64,000 nt of DNA, taken from assembly GCF_001984065.1 (NCBI RefSeq), contig NZ_LYVP01000001.1, forward strand, positions 62,001 to 126,000, written 5' to 3'. The notes beneath the pieces are model-generated. The model saw only the letters and a program-made list of their open reading frames with translations. It ran no database searches and had not been told where the DNA came from. This stretch comes from Pseudomonas sp. KK4. GTDB lineage: Bacteria > Pseudomonadota > Gammaproteobacteria > Pseudomonadales > Pseudomonadaceae. This document shows, one piece after another, positions 23,017-36,418 of this stretch. The position numbers were made by a program, and so were the translations under genes. Positions within the stretch are counted from its first letter, which is position 1; every line of letters starts with the position of its first letter.

Positions 23017-23814
23017 ATGGCTAAGGTATTCGCGATAGCGAACCAAAAGGGTGGTGTGGGCAAGACCACCACCTGCATCAACCTCGCAGCGTCGCTCGTC
23101 GCCACCAAGCGCCGGGTGCTGTTGATCGATCTTGATCCACAGGGCAACGCCACCATGGGTAGCGGTGTGGATAAACACGGTCTGGAAAACTCGGTCTACG
23201 ACCTGCTGATCGGGGAGTGCGACCTGGCTCAGGCCATGCATTTTTCCGAGCACGGCGGTTACCAGTTGTTACCGGCCAACCGTGACCTGACGGCCGCCGA
23301 AGTGGTTCTGCTGGAAATGCAGATGAAGGAAAGCCGCCTGCGCAGTGCGTTGGCGCCTATCCGTGAAAACTACGATTACATTTTGATCGACTGCCCGCCG
23401 TCGCTTTCGATGCTGACGTTGAACGCACTGGTTGCCGCCGACGGGGTCATTATCCCCATGCAGTGCGAGTACTTCGCGCTCGAAGGTCTGAGCGACCTTG
23501 TGGATAACATCAAGCGCATCGCTGAGTTGCTCAATCCTGAACTCAAGGTCGAAGGGCTGTTGCGTACGATGTATGACCCGCGCCTGAGCCTGATGAACGA
23601 CGTGTCCGCGCAGCTCAAAGAACACTTCGGCGAGCAGCTCTACGACACCGTCATCCCGCGCAACATCCGTCTGGCTGAAGCTCCCAGCTACGGCATGCCG
23701 GCTCTGGCGTACGACAAGGCATCCCGCGGCGCCGTGGCCTATCTGGCCCTGGCCGGTGAAATGGTTCGTCGTCAGCGCAAAAATTCACGCATCGCCGCCG
23801 CCCAGGCAACTTAA
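23017..23814 (+). CDS. parA: Chromosome partitioning ATPase ParA (Soj)
   Basis: 265-aa Walker-type ATPase with the deviant P-loop KGGVGKTTTCINLA and the DLDPQGNATMGSG motif. It drives segregation of ParB-parS complexes. The ATG at 23017 gives the usual MAKVFAIANQKGG start; six upstream codons are excluded. parB follows after 9 bp as an operon. The matching parS sites lie in recF. Confidence 0.97.
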   Translation: MAKVFAIANQKGGVGKTTTCINLAASLVATKRRVLLIDLDPQGNATMGSGVDKHGLENSVYDLLIGECDLAQAMHFSEHGGYQLLPANRDLTAAEVVLLEMQMKESRLRSALAPIRENYDYILIDCPPSLSMLTLNALVAADGVIIPMQCEYFALEGLSDLVDNIKRIAELLNPELKVEGLLRTMYDPRLSLMNDVSAQLKEHFGEQLYDTVIPRNIRLAEAPSYGMPALAYDKASRGAVAYLALAGEMVRRQRKNSRIAAAQAT

Positions 23815-23823
23815 GGAATCCCC

Positions 23824-24696
23824 ATGGCCGTCAAGAAACGAGGTCTCGGACGTGGACTGGATGCACTGCTGAGTGGTCCGACCGTCAGTGCGCTGGAAGA
23901 GCAGGCGGTGCAAGCCGATTCGCGTGAGCTGCAGCATTTGCCACTGGATCTGCTCCAACGCGGCAAGTACCAGCCGCGTCGGGATATGGATACTCAAGCA
24001 CTGGATGAGTTGGCGCAGTCGATCAAGGCGCAGGGCGTCATGCAGCCGATTGTGGTTCGACCCATTGGCGGCGGGCGCTTCGAAATCATCGCCGGTGAAC
24101 GGCGGTGGCGCGCGAGCCAGCAAGCCGGGCAGGAAACCATCCCGGCGATGGTGCGCGATGTGCCGGACGAAACCGCAATTGCCATCGCGCTGATCGAGAA
24201 CATCCAGCGTGAAGACCTCAACCCCATCGAAGAAGCGGTCGCGCTTCAGCGCTTGCAGCAGGAGTTTCAGCTGACTCAGCAGCAAGTGGCGGAAGCTGTG
24301 GGTAAGTCCCGGGTCACAGTCGCCAACCTGTTGCGCCTGATTTCGCTGCCGGAAGTCATCAAGACCATGTTGTCCCATGGCGACCTGGAAATGGGCCATG
24401 CCCGTGCATTGCTCGGTTTGCCGGACAATCAACAGGTTGAAGGGGCGCGACATGTTGTCGCACGTGGCCTGACCGTGCGCCAAACTGAGGCACTGGTTCG
24501 TCAGTGGTTGAGTGGTAAACCCGAGCCTGTCGAGCCAGCAAAACCCGACCCGGATATCGCCCGATTGGAACAGCGCCTGGCCGAGCGCCTAGGCTCTGCG
24601 GTGCAGATTCGCCACGGAAAGAAGGGCAAAGGTCAGCTGGTTATTGGTTACAATTCCCTGGATGAGCTTCAAGGTGTCCTTGCTCATATCCGCTGA
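23824..24696 (+). CDS. parB: Chromosome partitioning protein ParB (Spo0J)
   Basis: 290 aa, starting MAVKKRGLGRGLDALLSG. The CTP-binding box is GERRWRASQQAG. The central helix-turn-helix (TQQQVAEAVGKSRVTVANLLRL) reads parS, and the C-terminal dimer domain ends in GYNSLDELQGVLAHIR. It forms sliding clamps at the parS sites at 7584 and 8214 and stimulates ParA. Confidence 0.97.
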   Translation: MAVKKRGLGRGLDALLSGPTVSALEEQAVQADSRELQHLPLDLLQRGKYQPRRDMDTQALDELAQSIKAQGVMQPIVVRPIGGGRFEIIAGERRWRASQQAGQETIPAMVRDVPDETAIAIALIENIQREDLNPIEEAVALQRLQQEFQLTQQQVAEAVGKSRVTVANLLRLISLPEVIKTMLSHGDLEMGHARALLGLPDNQQVEGARHVVARGLTVRQTEALVRQWLSGKPEPVEPAKPDPDIARLEQRLAERLGSAVQIRHGKKGKGQLVIGYNSLDELQGVLAHIR

Positions 24697-24741
24697 AACA
24701 TTTCCTCATGTAGCGCGCAGTCGGAAATCACTACCTGACAG

Positions 24742-24770
24742 TTGAATAGGGGCAGAACCGCCCCTATACT
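24742..24770 (+). promoter_or_regulatory. Promoter of the atp operon
   Basis: TTGAAT (24742-24747) and TATACT (24765-24770) are spaced 17 bp and lie 72 bp before atpI. The spacer is almost entirely an inverted repeat, TAGGGGC-AGAACC-GCCCCTA (24747-24766), so a regulator site or structure may overlap the promoter. Confidence 0.65.
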
Positions 24771-24841
24771 CTGCGCGCATTTTGTCGGCACAAATTATGC
24801 CAAGTTATTGAATTTCGGCAGCCGACCATTGGAGAGCAATA

Positions 24842-26138
<1,297 letters not shown>

Positions 26139-26162
26139 GGCCAGTCTCGACTAGTCTGATGT

Positions 26163-26184
26163 CCCTCTCGGTCAAACGAGAGGG
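26163..26184 (+). other. Intercistronic hairpin atpB-atpE
   Basis: The stem CCCTCTCG / CGAGAGGG with a 6-nt loop lies 24 bp after the atpB stop. No T-run follows. Such stems inside atp operons are thought to protect mRNA segments or mark processing, which would suit the high demand for subunit c. That role is an inference. Confidence 0.6.
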
Positions 26185-26254
26185 GGTCCTTACGGGCCTC
26201 TGAAACGATTTGTTTTACCGCTTTAATCTAAAAAACCTAAACCATACGACGTAA

Positions 26255-26527
<273 letters not shown>

Positions 26528-26585
26528 TTACTCGGATCTTCCGGGTAATTTGGTGTGATGGACAACGTAACTGCGAGGTGTTGGC

Positions 26586-27056
26586 GTGAACATTAATGCG
26601 ACCCTGATTGGCCAGTCCGTTGCGTTCCTGATTTTTGTACTGTTCTGCATGAAGTTTGTATGGCCTCCGGTCATCGCAGCTCTGCACGAACGTCAAAAGA
26701 AGATCGCTGATGGTCTGGACGCTGCCAGCCGAGCAGCTCGCGACCTGGAGTTGGCCCAAGAGAAAGCGGGTCAGCAACTGCGCGAAGCGAAAGCTCAGGC
26801 AGCTGAAATCATCGAGCAAGCCAAGAAACGCGGTACCCAGATTGTCGACGAAGCCCGTGAACAGGCTCGCGTCGAAGCTGACCGTGTGAAGGCTCAGGCT
26901 CAGGCCGAGATCGAACAGGAACTGAATAGCGTCAAAGACGCGCTGCGCGCCCAAGTGGGTAGCCTGGCCGTTGGCGGTGCTGCGAAGATCCTGGGTGCCA
27001 CAATCGATCAAAACGCGCACGCAGAGCTGGTTAACCAACTGGCTGCTGAAATCTAA
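26586..27056 (+). CDS. atpF: ATP synthase Fo subunit b
   Basis: 156 aa. One N-terminal membrane helix ([21 protein letters not shown]) is followed by a long charged coiled coil rich in Ala, Glu, Lys and Arg, forming the peripheral stalk. It starts with GTG at 26586. It is followed 12 bp later by atpH. Confidence 0.97.
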   Translation: MNINATLIGQSVAFLIFVLFCMKFVWPPVIAALHERQKKIADGLDAASRAARDLELAQEKAGQQLREAKAQAAEIIEQAKKRGTQIVDEAREQARVEADRVKAQAQAEIEQELNSVKDALRAQVGSLAVGGAAKILGATIDQNAHAELVNQLAAEI

Positions 27057-27068
27057 GCGAGGGCGATC

Positions 27069-27605
27069 ATGGCAGAACTGACCACGTTGGCCCGACCTTA
27101 CGCTAAGGCGGCCTTCGAGCACGCTCAGGCCCACCAGCAACTGGCCAATTGGTCAGCCATGCTCGGCCTGGCAGCAGCGGTGTCGCAAGACGACACCATG
27201 CAGCGCGTGCTCAAGGCCCCGCGACTGACGAGCGCAGAAAAGGCCGCCACGTTCATTGACGTGTGCGGCGACAAGTTTGATGCCAAGGCACAGAACTTCA
27301 TTAACGTCGTTGCCGAAAACGACCGTCTCCTGCTGTTGCCGGAGATCGCTGCTCTGTTTGACCTGTACAAGGCCGAACAAGAGAAGTCGGTAGATGTTGA
27401 AGTCACCAGTGCATTCGCATTGAACCAAGAACAGCAAGACAAACTCGCCAAGGTTCTCAGTGCACGACTCAACCGGGAAGTGCGCCTGCAAGTCGAGGAA
27501 GATTCATCCCTGATTGGGGGTGTTGTCATCCGCGCCGGCGACCTGGTTATCGATGGCTCGATTCGCGGCAAAATCGCGAAACTTGCCGAAGCATTGAAAT
27601 CTTGA
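27069..27605 (+). CDS. atpH: ATP synthase F1 subunit delta
   Basis: 178-aa stator protein that joins the b-subunit stalk to the top of F1. Landmarks are [13 protein letters not shown] near the start and the C-terminal [36 protein letters not shown] block (here [10 protein letters not shown]). It lies between atpF and atpA with short gaps. Confidence 0.97.
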   Translation: MAELTTLARPYAKAAFEHAQAHQQLANWSAMLGLAAAVSQDDTMQRVLKAPRLTSAEKAATFIDVCGDKFDAKAQNFINVVAENDRLLLLPEIAALFDLYKAEQEKSVDVEVTSAFALNQEQQDKLAKVLSARLNREVRLQVEEDSSLIGGVVIRAGDLVIDGSIRGKIAKLAEALKS

Positions 27606-27626
27606 GTTTGAAGGGGCAGCAGAGCA

Positions 27627-29171
27627 ATGCAGCAACTCAATCCTTCCGAAATAAGTGAAATTATCAAGGGCCGCATCGACAAGCTCGATGTGACCTCCCA
27701 AGCCCGTAACGAAGGCACTGTCGTCAGCGTATCTGACGGTATCGTGCGGATTCACGGTCTGGCCGACGTCATGTACGGCGAGATGATCGAGTTTCCGGGC
27801 GGCGTCTTCGGTATGGCCCTCAACCTGGAGCAAGACTCCGTAGGTGCCGTTGTATTGGGCGCATACACCAGTCTGGCTGAAGGCATGAGCGCCAAGTGCA
27901 CCGGCCGCATCCTCGAAGTTCCGGTTGGTAAGGAACTGCTGGGTCGCGTGGTCGACGCACTGGGTAACCCAGTTGACGGCAAAGGTCCGCTGAACAACAC
28001 CGAGACCGACGCGGTCGAGAAAGTTGCTCCAGGCGTGATCTGGCGTAAGTCGGTAGACCAGCCTGTACAGACTGGCTACAAGGCTGTCGATGCCATGATC
28101 CCTGTCGGCCGTGGCCAGCGTGAGCTGATCATCGGTGACCGTCAGATCGGTAAAACCGCTCTGGCGATCGACGCGATCATCAACCAGAAAGACAGCGGCA
28201 TTTTCTGCGTCTACGTAGCCATCGGTCAGAAGCAATCGACCATCGCCAACGTAGTTCGCAAGCTGGAAGAAAACGGTGCACTGGCTAACACCATCATCGT
28301 TGCAGCCAGTGCCTCCGAATCGGCTGCACTGCAGTTCCTGGCACCGTACTCCGGTTGCACCATGGGCGAATACTTCCGCGACCGCGGTGAAGACGCGCTG
28401 ATCGTTTATGACGATCTGTCCAAGCAAGCAGTGGCTTACCGCCAGATCTCCCTGCTGCTGCGCCGTCCACCAGGACGTGAGGCTTACCCAGGCGACGTGT
28501 TCTATCTCCACTCCCGTCTGCTGGAGCGCGCATCCCGCGTTTCGGAAGAGTACGTAGAGAAGTTCACCAACGGCGCAGTGACCGGCAAAACCGGTTCCCT
28601 GACCGCGCTGCCGATCATCGAAACCCAGGCTGGCGACGTTTCCGCGTTCGTTCCGACCAACGTGATTTCCATCACCGACGGTCAGATCTTCCTGGAATCG
28701 GCCATGTTCAACTCGGGCATCCGCCCTGCAGTGAACGCCGGTGTTTCGGTATCCCGTGTGGGTGGTGCCGCTCAGACCAAGATCATCAAGAAGCTCTCCG
28801 GCGGTATCCGTACCGCTCTGGCTCAGTACCGTGAACTGGCGGCATTCGCCCAGTTCGCTTCTGACCTGGACGAAGCGACCCGTAAGCAACTTGAGCATGG
28901 TCAGCGCGTTACCGAGCTGATGAAGCAGAAGCAATACGCGCCAATGTCGATCGCCGACATGTCGCTGTCGCTGTATGCCGCTGAGCGTGGGTTCCTGACT
29001 GACGTTGAAATCGCCAAGATCGGCAGCTTCGAGCAAGCGCTGATTGCTTACTTCAACCGCGATCACGCCGACTTGATGGCGAAGATCAACGTGAAGGGTG
29101 ACTTCAATGACGAGATCGATGGCGGCCTGAAAGCCGGTATCGAGAAGTTCAAGGCCACCCAAACCTGGTAA
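27627..29171 (+). CDS. atpA: ATP synthase F1 subunit alpha
   Basis: 514-aa non-catalytic nucleotide-binding subunit of F1. The P-loop is [15 protein letters not shown]. Further landmarks are [23 protein letters not shown] and the C-terminal helical domain. The length matches the family. Confidence 0.98.
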   Translation: MQQLNPSEISEIIKGRIDKLDVTSQARNEGTVVSVSDGIVRIHGLADVMYGEMIEFPGGVFGMALNLEQDSVGAVVLGAYTSLAEGMSAKCTGRILEVPVGKELLGRVVDALGNPVDGKGPLNNTETDAVEKVAPGVIWRKSVDQPVQTGYKAVDAMIPVGRGQRELIIGDRQIGKTALAIDAIINQKDSGIFCVYVAIGQKQSTIANVVRKLEENGALANTIIVAASASESAALQFLAPYSGCTMGEYFRDRGEDALIVYDDLSKQAVAYRQISLLLRRPPGREAYPGDVFYLHSRLLERASRVSEEYVEKFTNGAVTGKTGSLTALPIIETQAGDVSAFVPTNVISITDGQIFLESAMFNSGIRPAVNAGVSVSRVGGAAQTKIIKKLSGGIRTALAQYRELAAFAQFASDLDEATRKQLEHGQRVTELMKQKQYAPMSIADMSLSLYAAERGFLTDVEIAKIGSFEQALIAYFNRDHADLMAKINVKGDFNDEIDGGLKAGIEKFKATQTW

Positions 29172-29176
29172 GCCGC

Positions 29177-29200
29177 AGCGGGAGCCGCAAGGCTCCCGCT
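29177..29200 (+). other. Intercistronic hairpin atpA-atpG
   Basis: A perfect 10-bp stem AGCGGGAGCC / GGCTCCCGCT with a GCAA tetraloop starts 6 bp after the atpA stop. There is no T-run, so it is more likely an mRNA-stabilising or processing stem than a full terminator. GCAA is a stable GNRA loop. Confidence 0.65.
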
Positions 29201-29221
29201 TGCTAACCTGATAGGTGTTAC

Positions 29222-30082
29222 ATGGCAGGCGCAAAAGAGATTCGCAGTAAGATTGCGAGCATCAAAAGCACGCAAAAAATTACCAGCGCCATGGAAAAAG
29301 TGGCGGTCAGCAAAATGCGCAAGGCACAAATGCGCATGGCTGCTAGCCGTCCTTATGCGGAGCGTATCCGCCAGGTAATTGGGCATCTGGCCAACGCCAA
29401 CCCGGAATACCGCCACCCATTCATGATCGAACGCCCATTGAAGCGTGTTGGTTATGTCGTAGTGAGCAGTGACCGTGGTCTGTGCGGCGGCTTGAACACC
29501 AACCTGTTCAAGGCCCTGGTCAAGGACATGGCGGTAAACCGCGAAAACGGCGTCGAGATCGATCTGTGCGTGATTGGTAGCAAGGGTGCGGCTTTCTTCC
29601 GCAACTTCGGCGGTAACGTCGTTGCAGCTATCAGCCACCTGGGTGAAGAGCCGTCGATCAATGATCTGATCGGCAGCGTCAAGGTGATGCTGGATGCCTA
29701 CCTGGACGGCCGTATTGACCGTTTGTCCGTGGTATCCAACAAGTTCATCAATACCATGACGCAACAGCCTACCGTGGAGCAATTGGTTCCGCTGGTGGCA
29801 ACCCCGGATCAAGACCTCAAGCACCACTGGGACTATCTCTACGAACCGGACGCCAAAGAGCTGCTTGACGGCCTGATGGTGCGCTACGTGGAGTCGCAGG
29901 TGTACCAGGCGGTGGTCGAGAACAACGCGGCTGAACAGGCTGCGCGGATGATCGCGATGAAGAACGCTACCGACAACGCCGGTGATTTGATCAGCGATTT
30001 GCAGCTGGTCTACAACAAGGCGCGTCAGGCTGCGATCACCCAAGAGATCTCGGAAATCGTCGGCGGCGCTGCCGCGGTTTAA
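29222..30082 (+). CDS. atpG: ATP synthase F1 subunit gamma
   Basis: 286-aa central rotor shaft. The N-terminal helix [32 protein letters not shown] and the C-terminal helix [23 protein letters not shown] form the coiled coil. [11 protein letters not shown] is the conserved middle motif. Confidence 0.98.
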   Translation: MAGAKEIRSKIASIKSTQKITSAMEKVAVSKMRKAQMRMAASRPYAERIRQVIGHLANANPEYRHPFMIERPLKRVGYVVVSSDRGLCGGLNTNLFKALVKDMAVNRENGVEIDLCVIGSKGAAFFRNFGGNVVAAISHLGEEPSINDLIGSVKVMLDAYLDGRIDRLSVVSNKFINTMTQQPTVEQLVPLVATPDQDLKHHWDYLYEPDAKELLDGLMVRYVESQVYQAVVENNAAEQAARMIAMKNATDNAGDLISDLQLVYNKARQAAITQEISEIVGGAAAV

Positions 30083-31486
<1,404 letters not shown>

Positions 31487-31491
31487 TCCCG

Positions 31492-31509
31492 GCGCCCGGT
31501 AACGGGCGC
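31492..31509 (+). other. Intercistronic hairpin atpD-atpC
   Basis: The stem GCGCCCG / CGGGCGC with a GTAA tetraloop begins 5 bp after the atpD stop. It is the third stem of this kind in the operon, and again has no T-run. Confidence 0.6.
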
Positions 31510-31531
31510 TAATTTAGTTTGAGGCAATCAG

Positions 31532-31957
31532 ATGGCTATGACAGTCCATTGCGATATCGTCAGCGCGGAAGGGGAAATCTTTTCCGGCCTGGTCGAGATG
31601 GTGATTGCGCACGGTGCACTCGGTGATCTTGGTATCGCTCTGGGTCACGCGCCGCTGATCACTAATCTCAAGCCAGGTCCGATCCGCCTGGTCAAGCAGG
31701 GCGGGGAAGAGGAGGTGTATTACATCTCCGGTGGTTTCCTCGAGGTTCAGCCGAACATGGTCAAGGTTCTTGCCGACACCGTGCAACGAGCTGCCGACCT
31801 GGACGAAGCCTCCGCTCAGGAAGCCGTTAAGGCTGCCGAGAAGGCCTTGCATGAGCGGGGCGCGGAATTCGATTACGGTTCTGCCGCCGCACGCCTGGCC
31901 GAGGCCGCAGCTCAGCTGCGCACCGTCCAGCAGATCCGCAAGAAGTTCGGCCATTAA
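31532..31957 (+). CDS. atpC: ATP synthase F1 subunit epsilon
   Basis: 141 aa. The N-terminal beta sandwich ([36 protein letters not shown]) is followed by two C-terminal helices. It regulates rotation and ATP hydrolysis. It is the last gene of the operon, and a strong terminator lies 25 bp downstream. Confidence 0.97.
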   Translation: MAMTVHCDIVSAEGEIFSGLVEMVIAHGALGDLGIALGHAPLITNLKPGPIRLVKQGGEEEVYYISGGFLEVQPNMVKVLADTVQRAADLDEASAQEAVKAAEKALHERGAEFDYGSAAARLAEAAAQLRTVQQIRKKFGH

Positions 31958-31981
31958 GGCGCGCTTGTTGTGTGATTGATT

Positions 31982-32010
31982 AAAAAGGGTAGCCTCGGCT
32001 ACCCTTTTTT
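31982..32010. terminator. Terminator of the atp operon
   Basis: The stem AAAAAGGGTAGC / GCTACCCTTTTTT with a 4-nt loop and flanking A and T runs is a textbook intrinsic terminator directly after atpC. Confidence 0.92.
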
Positions 32011-32070
32011 ATTTTCCGATGTTCATCACGTTGGTCGCAGCCGCTGACCACCCAGGATTGGTAGCCAGTC

Positions 32071-33438
32071 ATGTCTCTTGAAATCGTTATCCTCGCTGCT
32101 GGCCAAGGCACGCGTATGCGTTCGGCCTTGCCGAAGGTTCTGCATCCGATTGCCGGTAATTCGATGCTCGGCCATGTTATCCACAGCGCCCGCCAACTTG
32201 ATCCACAGCGCATTCATGTGGTGATCGGCCATGGCGCCGACGCTGTCCGTGAGCGTCTGGCCGCCGACGATCTGAACTTCGTCCTGCAGGACAAGCAACT
32301 GGGCACCGGGCATGCCGTCGCTCAAGCTGTTCCTTTCATCGAAGCCGATACCGTGCTGGTTCTTTACGGCGATGTGCCGTTGATCGAAGTCGAAACCCTG
32401 CAGCGCCTGCTCAAGCTGGTTGTACCGGGCCAGATGGGGTTGCTGACGGTGGAACTGGACGACGCGACCGGCTATGGCCGAATCGTTCGCGGAACCGACG
32501 GCAAAGTCGCTGCCATCGTAGAGCACAAAGATGCCAACGAAGTGCAACGCGCCATCAAGGAAGGCAACACCGGTATCCTCGCCCTGCCTGCCGATCGCCT
32601 GGCTGACTGGACTGGGCGCCTGTCGAACAACAACGTTCAGGGTGAATACTACCTGACCGACGTTATCGAGATGGCCGTCCACGACGGCCTGACCGTGGCC
32701 ACCGAGCAACCTCACGATGCGATGGAAGTGCAGGGCGCCAACGATCGAAAACAGCTTTCCGAGCTCGAGCGCCACTATCAACTGCGTGCCGGTCGTCGCT
32801 TGATGGCCCAGGGCGTAACACTTCGTGACCCTGCACGTTTCGACGTTCGTGGTGAAGTCACCGTCGGCCGTGACGTACTGATCGATATCAACGTGATCCT
32901 CGAAGGCAAGGTAGTCATCGAAGACGACGTGGTGATCGGCCCGAACTGCGTCATCAAGGACAGCACATTGCGCAAAGGCGTGGTGGTCAAGGCGAACAGT
33001 CACATAGAAGGCGCGATTCTCGGTGAAGGCAGCGATGCCGGTCCGTTTGCACGTCTACGCCCAGGTACTGTTCTCGAAGCACGGGCTCATGTGGGTAACT
33101 TCGTCGAGCTGAAAAATGCTCATCTGGGCGAAGGCGCCAAGGCCGGTCACTTGAGCTATCTGGGCGATGCCGAAATAGGCGCACGCACCAACATCGGCGC
33201 AGGCACCATCACCTGCAACTACGATGGCGTGAACAAGTGGAAAACCGTACTGGGCGAAGACGTCTTCATCGGCTCGAACAACTCGTTGGTTGCTCCTGTG
33301 GATATCTCGGCGGGTGCAACCACGGCTGCCGGTTCGACCATCACTCAAAATGTGGATAAAGATCAATTGGCCGTGGGTCGTGCCCGCCAGAAAAACATCG
33401 ATGGCTGGAAACGCCCGGAGAAGGTCAAAAAGTCTTGA
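32071..33438 (+). CDS. glmU: Bifunctional GlcNAc-1-P uridyltransferase / GlcN-1-P acetyltransferase
   Basis: 455-aa enzyme making UDP-GlcNAc for peptidoglycan and LPS. The N-terminal pyrophosphorylase motif is [22 protein letters not shown]. From about residue 250 the left-handed beta-helix hexapeptide repeats of the acetyltransferase domain run to [13 protein letters not shown] and beyond. It supplies the same pathway as glmS 1 kb downstream. A consensus DnaA box lies inside it (about 32178). Confidence 0.97.
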   Translation: MSLEIVILAAGQGTRMRSALPKVLHPIAGNSMLGHVIHSARQLDPQRIHVVIGHGADAVRERLAADDLNFVLQDKQLGTGHAVAQAVPFIEADTVLVLYGDVPLIEVETLQRLLKLVVPGQMGLLTVELDDATGYGRIVRGTDGKVAAIVEHKDANEVQRAIKEGNTGILALPADRLADWTGRLSNNNVQGEYYLTDVIEMAVHDGLTVATEQPHDAMEVQGANDRKQLSELERHYQLRAGRRLMAQGVTLRDPARFDVRGEVTVGRDVLIDINVILEGKVVIEDDVVIGPNCVIKDSTLRKGVVVKANSHIEGAILGEGSDAGPFARLRPGTVLEARAHVGNFVELKNAHLGEGAKAGHLSYLGDAEIGARTNIGAGTITCNYDGVNKWKTVLGEDVFIGSNNSLVAPVDISAGATTAAGSTITQNVDKDQLAVGRARQKNIDGWKRPEKVKKS

Positions 33439-33673
33439 GTTGTCCACAGGTCATGATCGCCTGAAGTTATTCACAGGCATGATCGATCAAGGTTAGCCGG
33501 CACGCCTCGCGACTGCAGATTTGTTTCGTTCAGAACGATGCACATCCTGTAGGCGCAAAGCTTGCCGGCGAATCTTTTATCCACAGACATTTTTATCACT
33601 CCCCGCTTGACGAAGTTTCACCGATAGGTTTTGATTGCTTCCGTTATCTTTCGAAACGAAACTTATCTCCTTC

Positions 33674-34450
33674 ATGTCCAAGCGTAATACTCCACAGCGC
33701 CGTCACAACATTCTTGCCTTGCTCAACGAGCAGGGTGAAGTCAGTGTGGACGAGTTGGCCAAACGCTTCGAAACCTCTGAAGTTACGATTCGCAAGGATC
33801 TTGCGGCACTTGAGAGCAATGGTCTGCTGTTGCGTCGATATGGCGGAGCGATCACCATGCCTCAGGAACTGGTGGCCGACCTCGGTCAGACCGTCTCCAA
33901 ATACAAGCAGGCCATCGCCCGCGCTGCGGTCACGCGGATTCGCGAACATGCACGGATCATCATCGACAGTGGCAGCACCACGGCGGCGATGATTCCGGAG
34001 CTTGGTCAACAACCCGGCCTGGTGGTGATGACCAATTCGCTGCATGTCGCCAACGCTTTGAGCGAGCTGGAACACGAGCCCGTACTGCTGATGACGGGCG
34101 GCACCTGGGATCCGCATTCAGAGTCTTTTCAGGGGCAAGTTGCGGAGCAGGTACTACGCTCCTACGACTTCGATCAATTGTTCATCGGTGCCGATGGCAT
34201 CGACCTGGTTCGCGGTACCACCACCTTCAATGAATTGCTTGGGCTGAGCCGAGTCATGGCTGAAGTCGCCCGGGAAGTGGTGGTCATGGTTGAAGCTGAC
34301 AAGATTGGCCGCAAGATTCCCAACCTGGAACTGCCCTGGAGCAGCGTCCATACCCTTATTACGGATGATCGCCTGTCACTCGAGGCCCGCGATCAGATTC
34401 AAGCTCGCGGTATCACATTGATTTGCGCGGCTGTCAGTCAGGAGAAATAA
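33674..34450 (+). CDS. glmR: DeoR-family regulator next to glmS (GlmR)
   Basis: 258 aa from the ATG at 33674 ([14 protein letters not shown]); a longer in-frame reading from 33635 adds an unlikely leader. The N-terminal winged helix ([37 protein letters not shown]) and C-terminal sugar-phosphate sensor ([24 protein letters not shown]) are typical of DeoR proteins. It abuts glmS (1-bp gap). In P. aeruginosa the equivalent gene is known as glmR and controls amino-sugar synthesis. Confidence 0.88.
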   Translation: MSKRNTPQRRHNILALLNEQGEVSVDELAKRFETSEVTIRKDLAALESNGLLLRRYGGAITMPQELVADLGQTVSKYKQAIARAAVTRIREHARIIIDSGSTTAAMIPELGQQPGLVVMTNSLHVANALSELEHEPVLLMTGGTWDPHSESFQGQVAEQVLRSYDFDQLFIGADGIDLVRGTTTFNELLGLSRVMAEVAREVVVMVEADKIGRKIPNLELPWSSVHTLITDDRLSLEARDQIQARGITLICAAVSQEK

Positions 34451-34451
34451 C

Positions 34452-36284
34452 ATGTGTGGAATTGTGGGTGCAGTTGCAGAACGTAATATCACCGCCATCC
34501 TGGTCGAGGGTCTCAAGCGTCTCGAATACCGCGGGTACGACAGCGCCGGTGTGGCCGTCTATACCAACGACGAAAAACTCGAGCGCGTGCGTCGTCCGGG
34601 TAAAGTCAGCGAATTGGAACAGGCGCTGGCTGAGTCGGCACTGACCGGTCGCCTGGGCATCGCTCACACCCGCTGGGCTACTCACGGCGCACCCTGCGAG
34701 CGCAACGCGCACCCGCATTTCTCCGGTGACCTGGCCGTGGTGCACAACGGCATCATCGAAAACCACGAAGCCCTGCGCGAGCAACTCAAGGCATTGGGTT
34801 ACGTCTTTACCTCGGACACCGACACCGAAGTCATCGCGCACCTGCTCAATCACAAACTCAAGGAAGTGCCGGACCTGACCGCGGCGCTCAAGGCGACTGT
34901 CAAAGAATTGCACGGTGCCTATGGGCTGGCGGTGATCAGTGCCCGTCAGCCTGACCGCCTGGTAGCAGCCCGCAGTGGCAGCCCGCTGGTAATCGGCCTG
35001 GGCCTGGGTGAGAACTTCCTGGCGTCCGACCAATTGGCCTTGCGTCAGGTCACTGACCGCTTCATGTACCTGGAAGAGGGCGACATCGCCGAGATCCGTC
35101 GCGACAGCGTGCAGATCTGGGATGTGACCGGCCAAGCGGTCGAGCGCCAGACCGTTCAATACAGCGACGGCGCTGAAGCTGCCGACAAAGGCGAGTTCCG
35201 CCACTACATGCTCAAGGAAATCCACGAGCAACCGTCCGTGGTGCAGCGCACCCTCGAAGGTCGTCTGAGCCCGAACCAGGTGCTGGTCCAAGCCTTCGGT
35301 CCACAGGCTGCCGAGCTGTTCGCCAAAGTGCGCAACGTGCAGATCGTGGCCTGCGGCACCAGCTACCACGCCGGCATGGTCGCCCGTTACTGGCTGGAAG
35401 AATTGGCCGGCATCCCGTGCCAGGTCGAAGTGGCCAGCGAATTCCGCTACCGCAAGGTGGTGGTGCAGCCTGACACCCTGTTCGTCACCATTTCCCAGTC
35501 CGGCGAAACCGCCGACACCCTGGCTGCGCTGCGCAATGCCAAGGAGCTGGGTTTCCTTGCCAGCCTGGCGATCTGCAACGTCGGCATCAGTTCCCTGGTG
35601 CGCGAGTCCGATCTCACGCTGCTGACCCAGGCCGGCCGTGAAATCGGCGTTGCATCGACCAAAGCGTTCACCACGCAATTGGTCGGCCTGTTGTTGCTGA
35701 CCCTGTCCCTGGGCCAGGTCCGCGGCACCCTGGCGGCTGGCGTAGAAGCCACGCTGGTCGAAGAACTGCGTCGCCTGCCAGCCCGTCTGGGTGAAGCGCT
35801 GGCGATGGACAGCACCGTGGAGAAAATCGCCGAGTTGTTCGCCGAGAAGAACCACACCCTGTTCCTGGGTCGTGGCGCGCAATTCCCGGTGGCGATGGAG
35901 GGGGCGCTCAAGCTCAAGGAAATCTCCTACATCCACGCCGAAGCCTACCCGGCAGGCGAGTTGAAACACGGCCCGCTGGCGCTTGTGGATAACGACATGC
36001 CAGTGGTCACCGTTGCGCCGAACAACGAGTTGCTGGAGAAGCTGAAGTCCAACCTCCAGGAAGTCCGCGCCCGGGGTGGTCAACTGATCGTGTTCGCTGA
36101 CGAACAGGCAGGCATGACCAATGGTGAAGGCACCCACGTCGTGCACATGCCGCACATCCACGACATCCTGTCGCCGATCCTCTACACCATCCCGCTGCAG
36201 TTGCTGTCGTATTACGTCGCCGTGCTTAAGGGCACCGACGTTGACCAGCCGCGTAACCTGGCGAAATCGGTGACTGTGGAATAA
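34452..36284 (+). CDS. glmS: Glutamine-fructose-6-phosphate aminotransferase
   Basis: 610-aa enzyme making glucosamine-6-P from glutamine and fructose-6-P. The N-terminal glutaminase nucleophile is Cys2 (MCGIVGAV). Two SIS domains follow ([20 protein letters not shown]), and the C-terminus is [11 protein letters not shown]. The last codons are the conserved target read by TnsD, and a Tn7-like element is inserted just beyond the stop. The gene itself is intact. Confidence 0.98.
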   Translation: MCGIVGAVAERNITAILVEGLKRLEYRGYDSAGVAVYTNDEKLERVRRPGKVSELEQALAESALTGRLGIAHTRWATHGAPCERNAHPHFSGDLAVVHNGIIENHEALREQLKALGYVFTSDTDTEVIAHLLNHKLKEVPDLTAALKATVKELHGAYGLAVISARQPDRLVAARSGSPLVIGLGLGENFLASDQLALRQVTDRFMYLEEGDIAEIRRDSVQIWDVTGQAVERQTVQYSDGAEAADKGEFRHYMLKEIHEQPSVVQRTLEGRLSPNQVLVQAFGPQAAELFAKVRNVQIVACGTSYHAGMVARYWLEELAGIPCQVEVASEFRYRKVVVQPDTLFVTISQSGETADTLAALRNAKELGFLASLAICNVGISSLVRESDLTLLTQAGREIGVASTKAFTTQLVGLLLLTLSLGQVRGTLAAGVEATLVEELRRLPARLGEALAMDSTVEKIAELFAEKNHTLFLGRGAQFPVAMEGALKLKEISYIHAEAYPAGELKHGPLALVDNDMPVVTVAPNNELLEKLKSNLQEVRARGGQLIVFADEQAGMTNGEGTHVVHMPHIHDILSPILYTIPLQLLSYYVAVLKGTDVDQPRNLAKSVTVE

Positions 36285-36306
36285 GTTATCCACAGCAGGT
36301 CGAGCC
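36255..36306 (+). other. attTn7 target site at the end of glmS
   Basis: The glmS 3' end AACCTGGCGAAATCGGTGAC, continuing to the stop at 36284, matches the TnsD-binding part of attTn7. The core-like sequence continues about 22 bp past the stop (with a DnaA box at 36286-36294) before the element end, which is the standard Tn7 insertion distance. Confidence 0.85.
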
Positions 36307-36350
36307 TATGGTTTTAGACAATAAAAACTGTCGCTGAACAATAAAGACTG
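36307..36350. repeat. Transposon end with two TnsB-type repeats
   Basis: Two direct copies, ACAATAAAAACTGTCGC at 36318-36334 and ACAATAAAGACTGTCGC at 36338-36354, follow the terminal TATGGTTTTAG. Tn7 ends carry repeated TnsB sites with the same ACAATAAAG core and begin TGTGGGC-GGACAATAAAG. The exact first base (36307-36309) is uncertain by a few bases. Confidence 0.75.
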
Positions 36351-36352
36351 TC

Positions 36353-36375
36353 GCAGAGGAGGATTCCTCCTCTGC
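36353..36375. terminator. Hairpin next to the transposon end
   Basis: A perfect 10-bp inverted repeat GCAGAGGAGG / CCTCCTCTGC with a 3-nt loop lies between the TnsB-type repeats and tniQ. There is no T-run. It may insulate the element from glmS read-through or be a protein site. Confidence 0.5.
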
Positions 36376-36418
36376 CGATCTTGAACGCTAGGCCCCTTGT
36401 AGCGCGGCTGCATATTCT

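Noticed and set aside
34434..36293. 619-aa open frame on the minus strand
   Set aside because: Antisense to glmS, low-complexity His/Gln/Val composition, no family resemblance.
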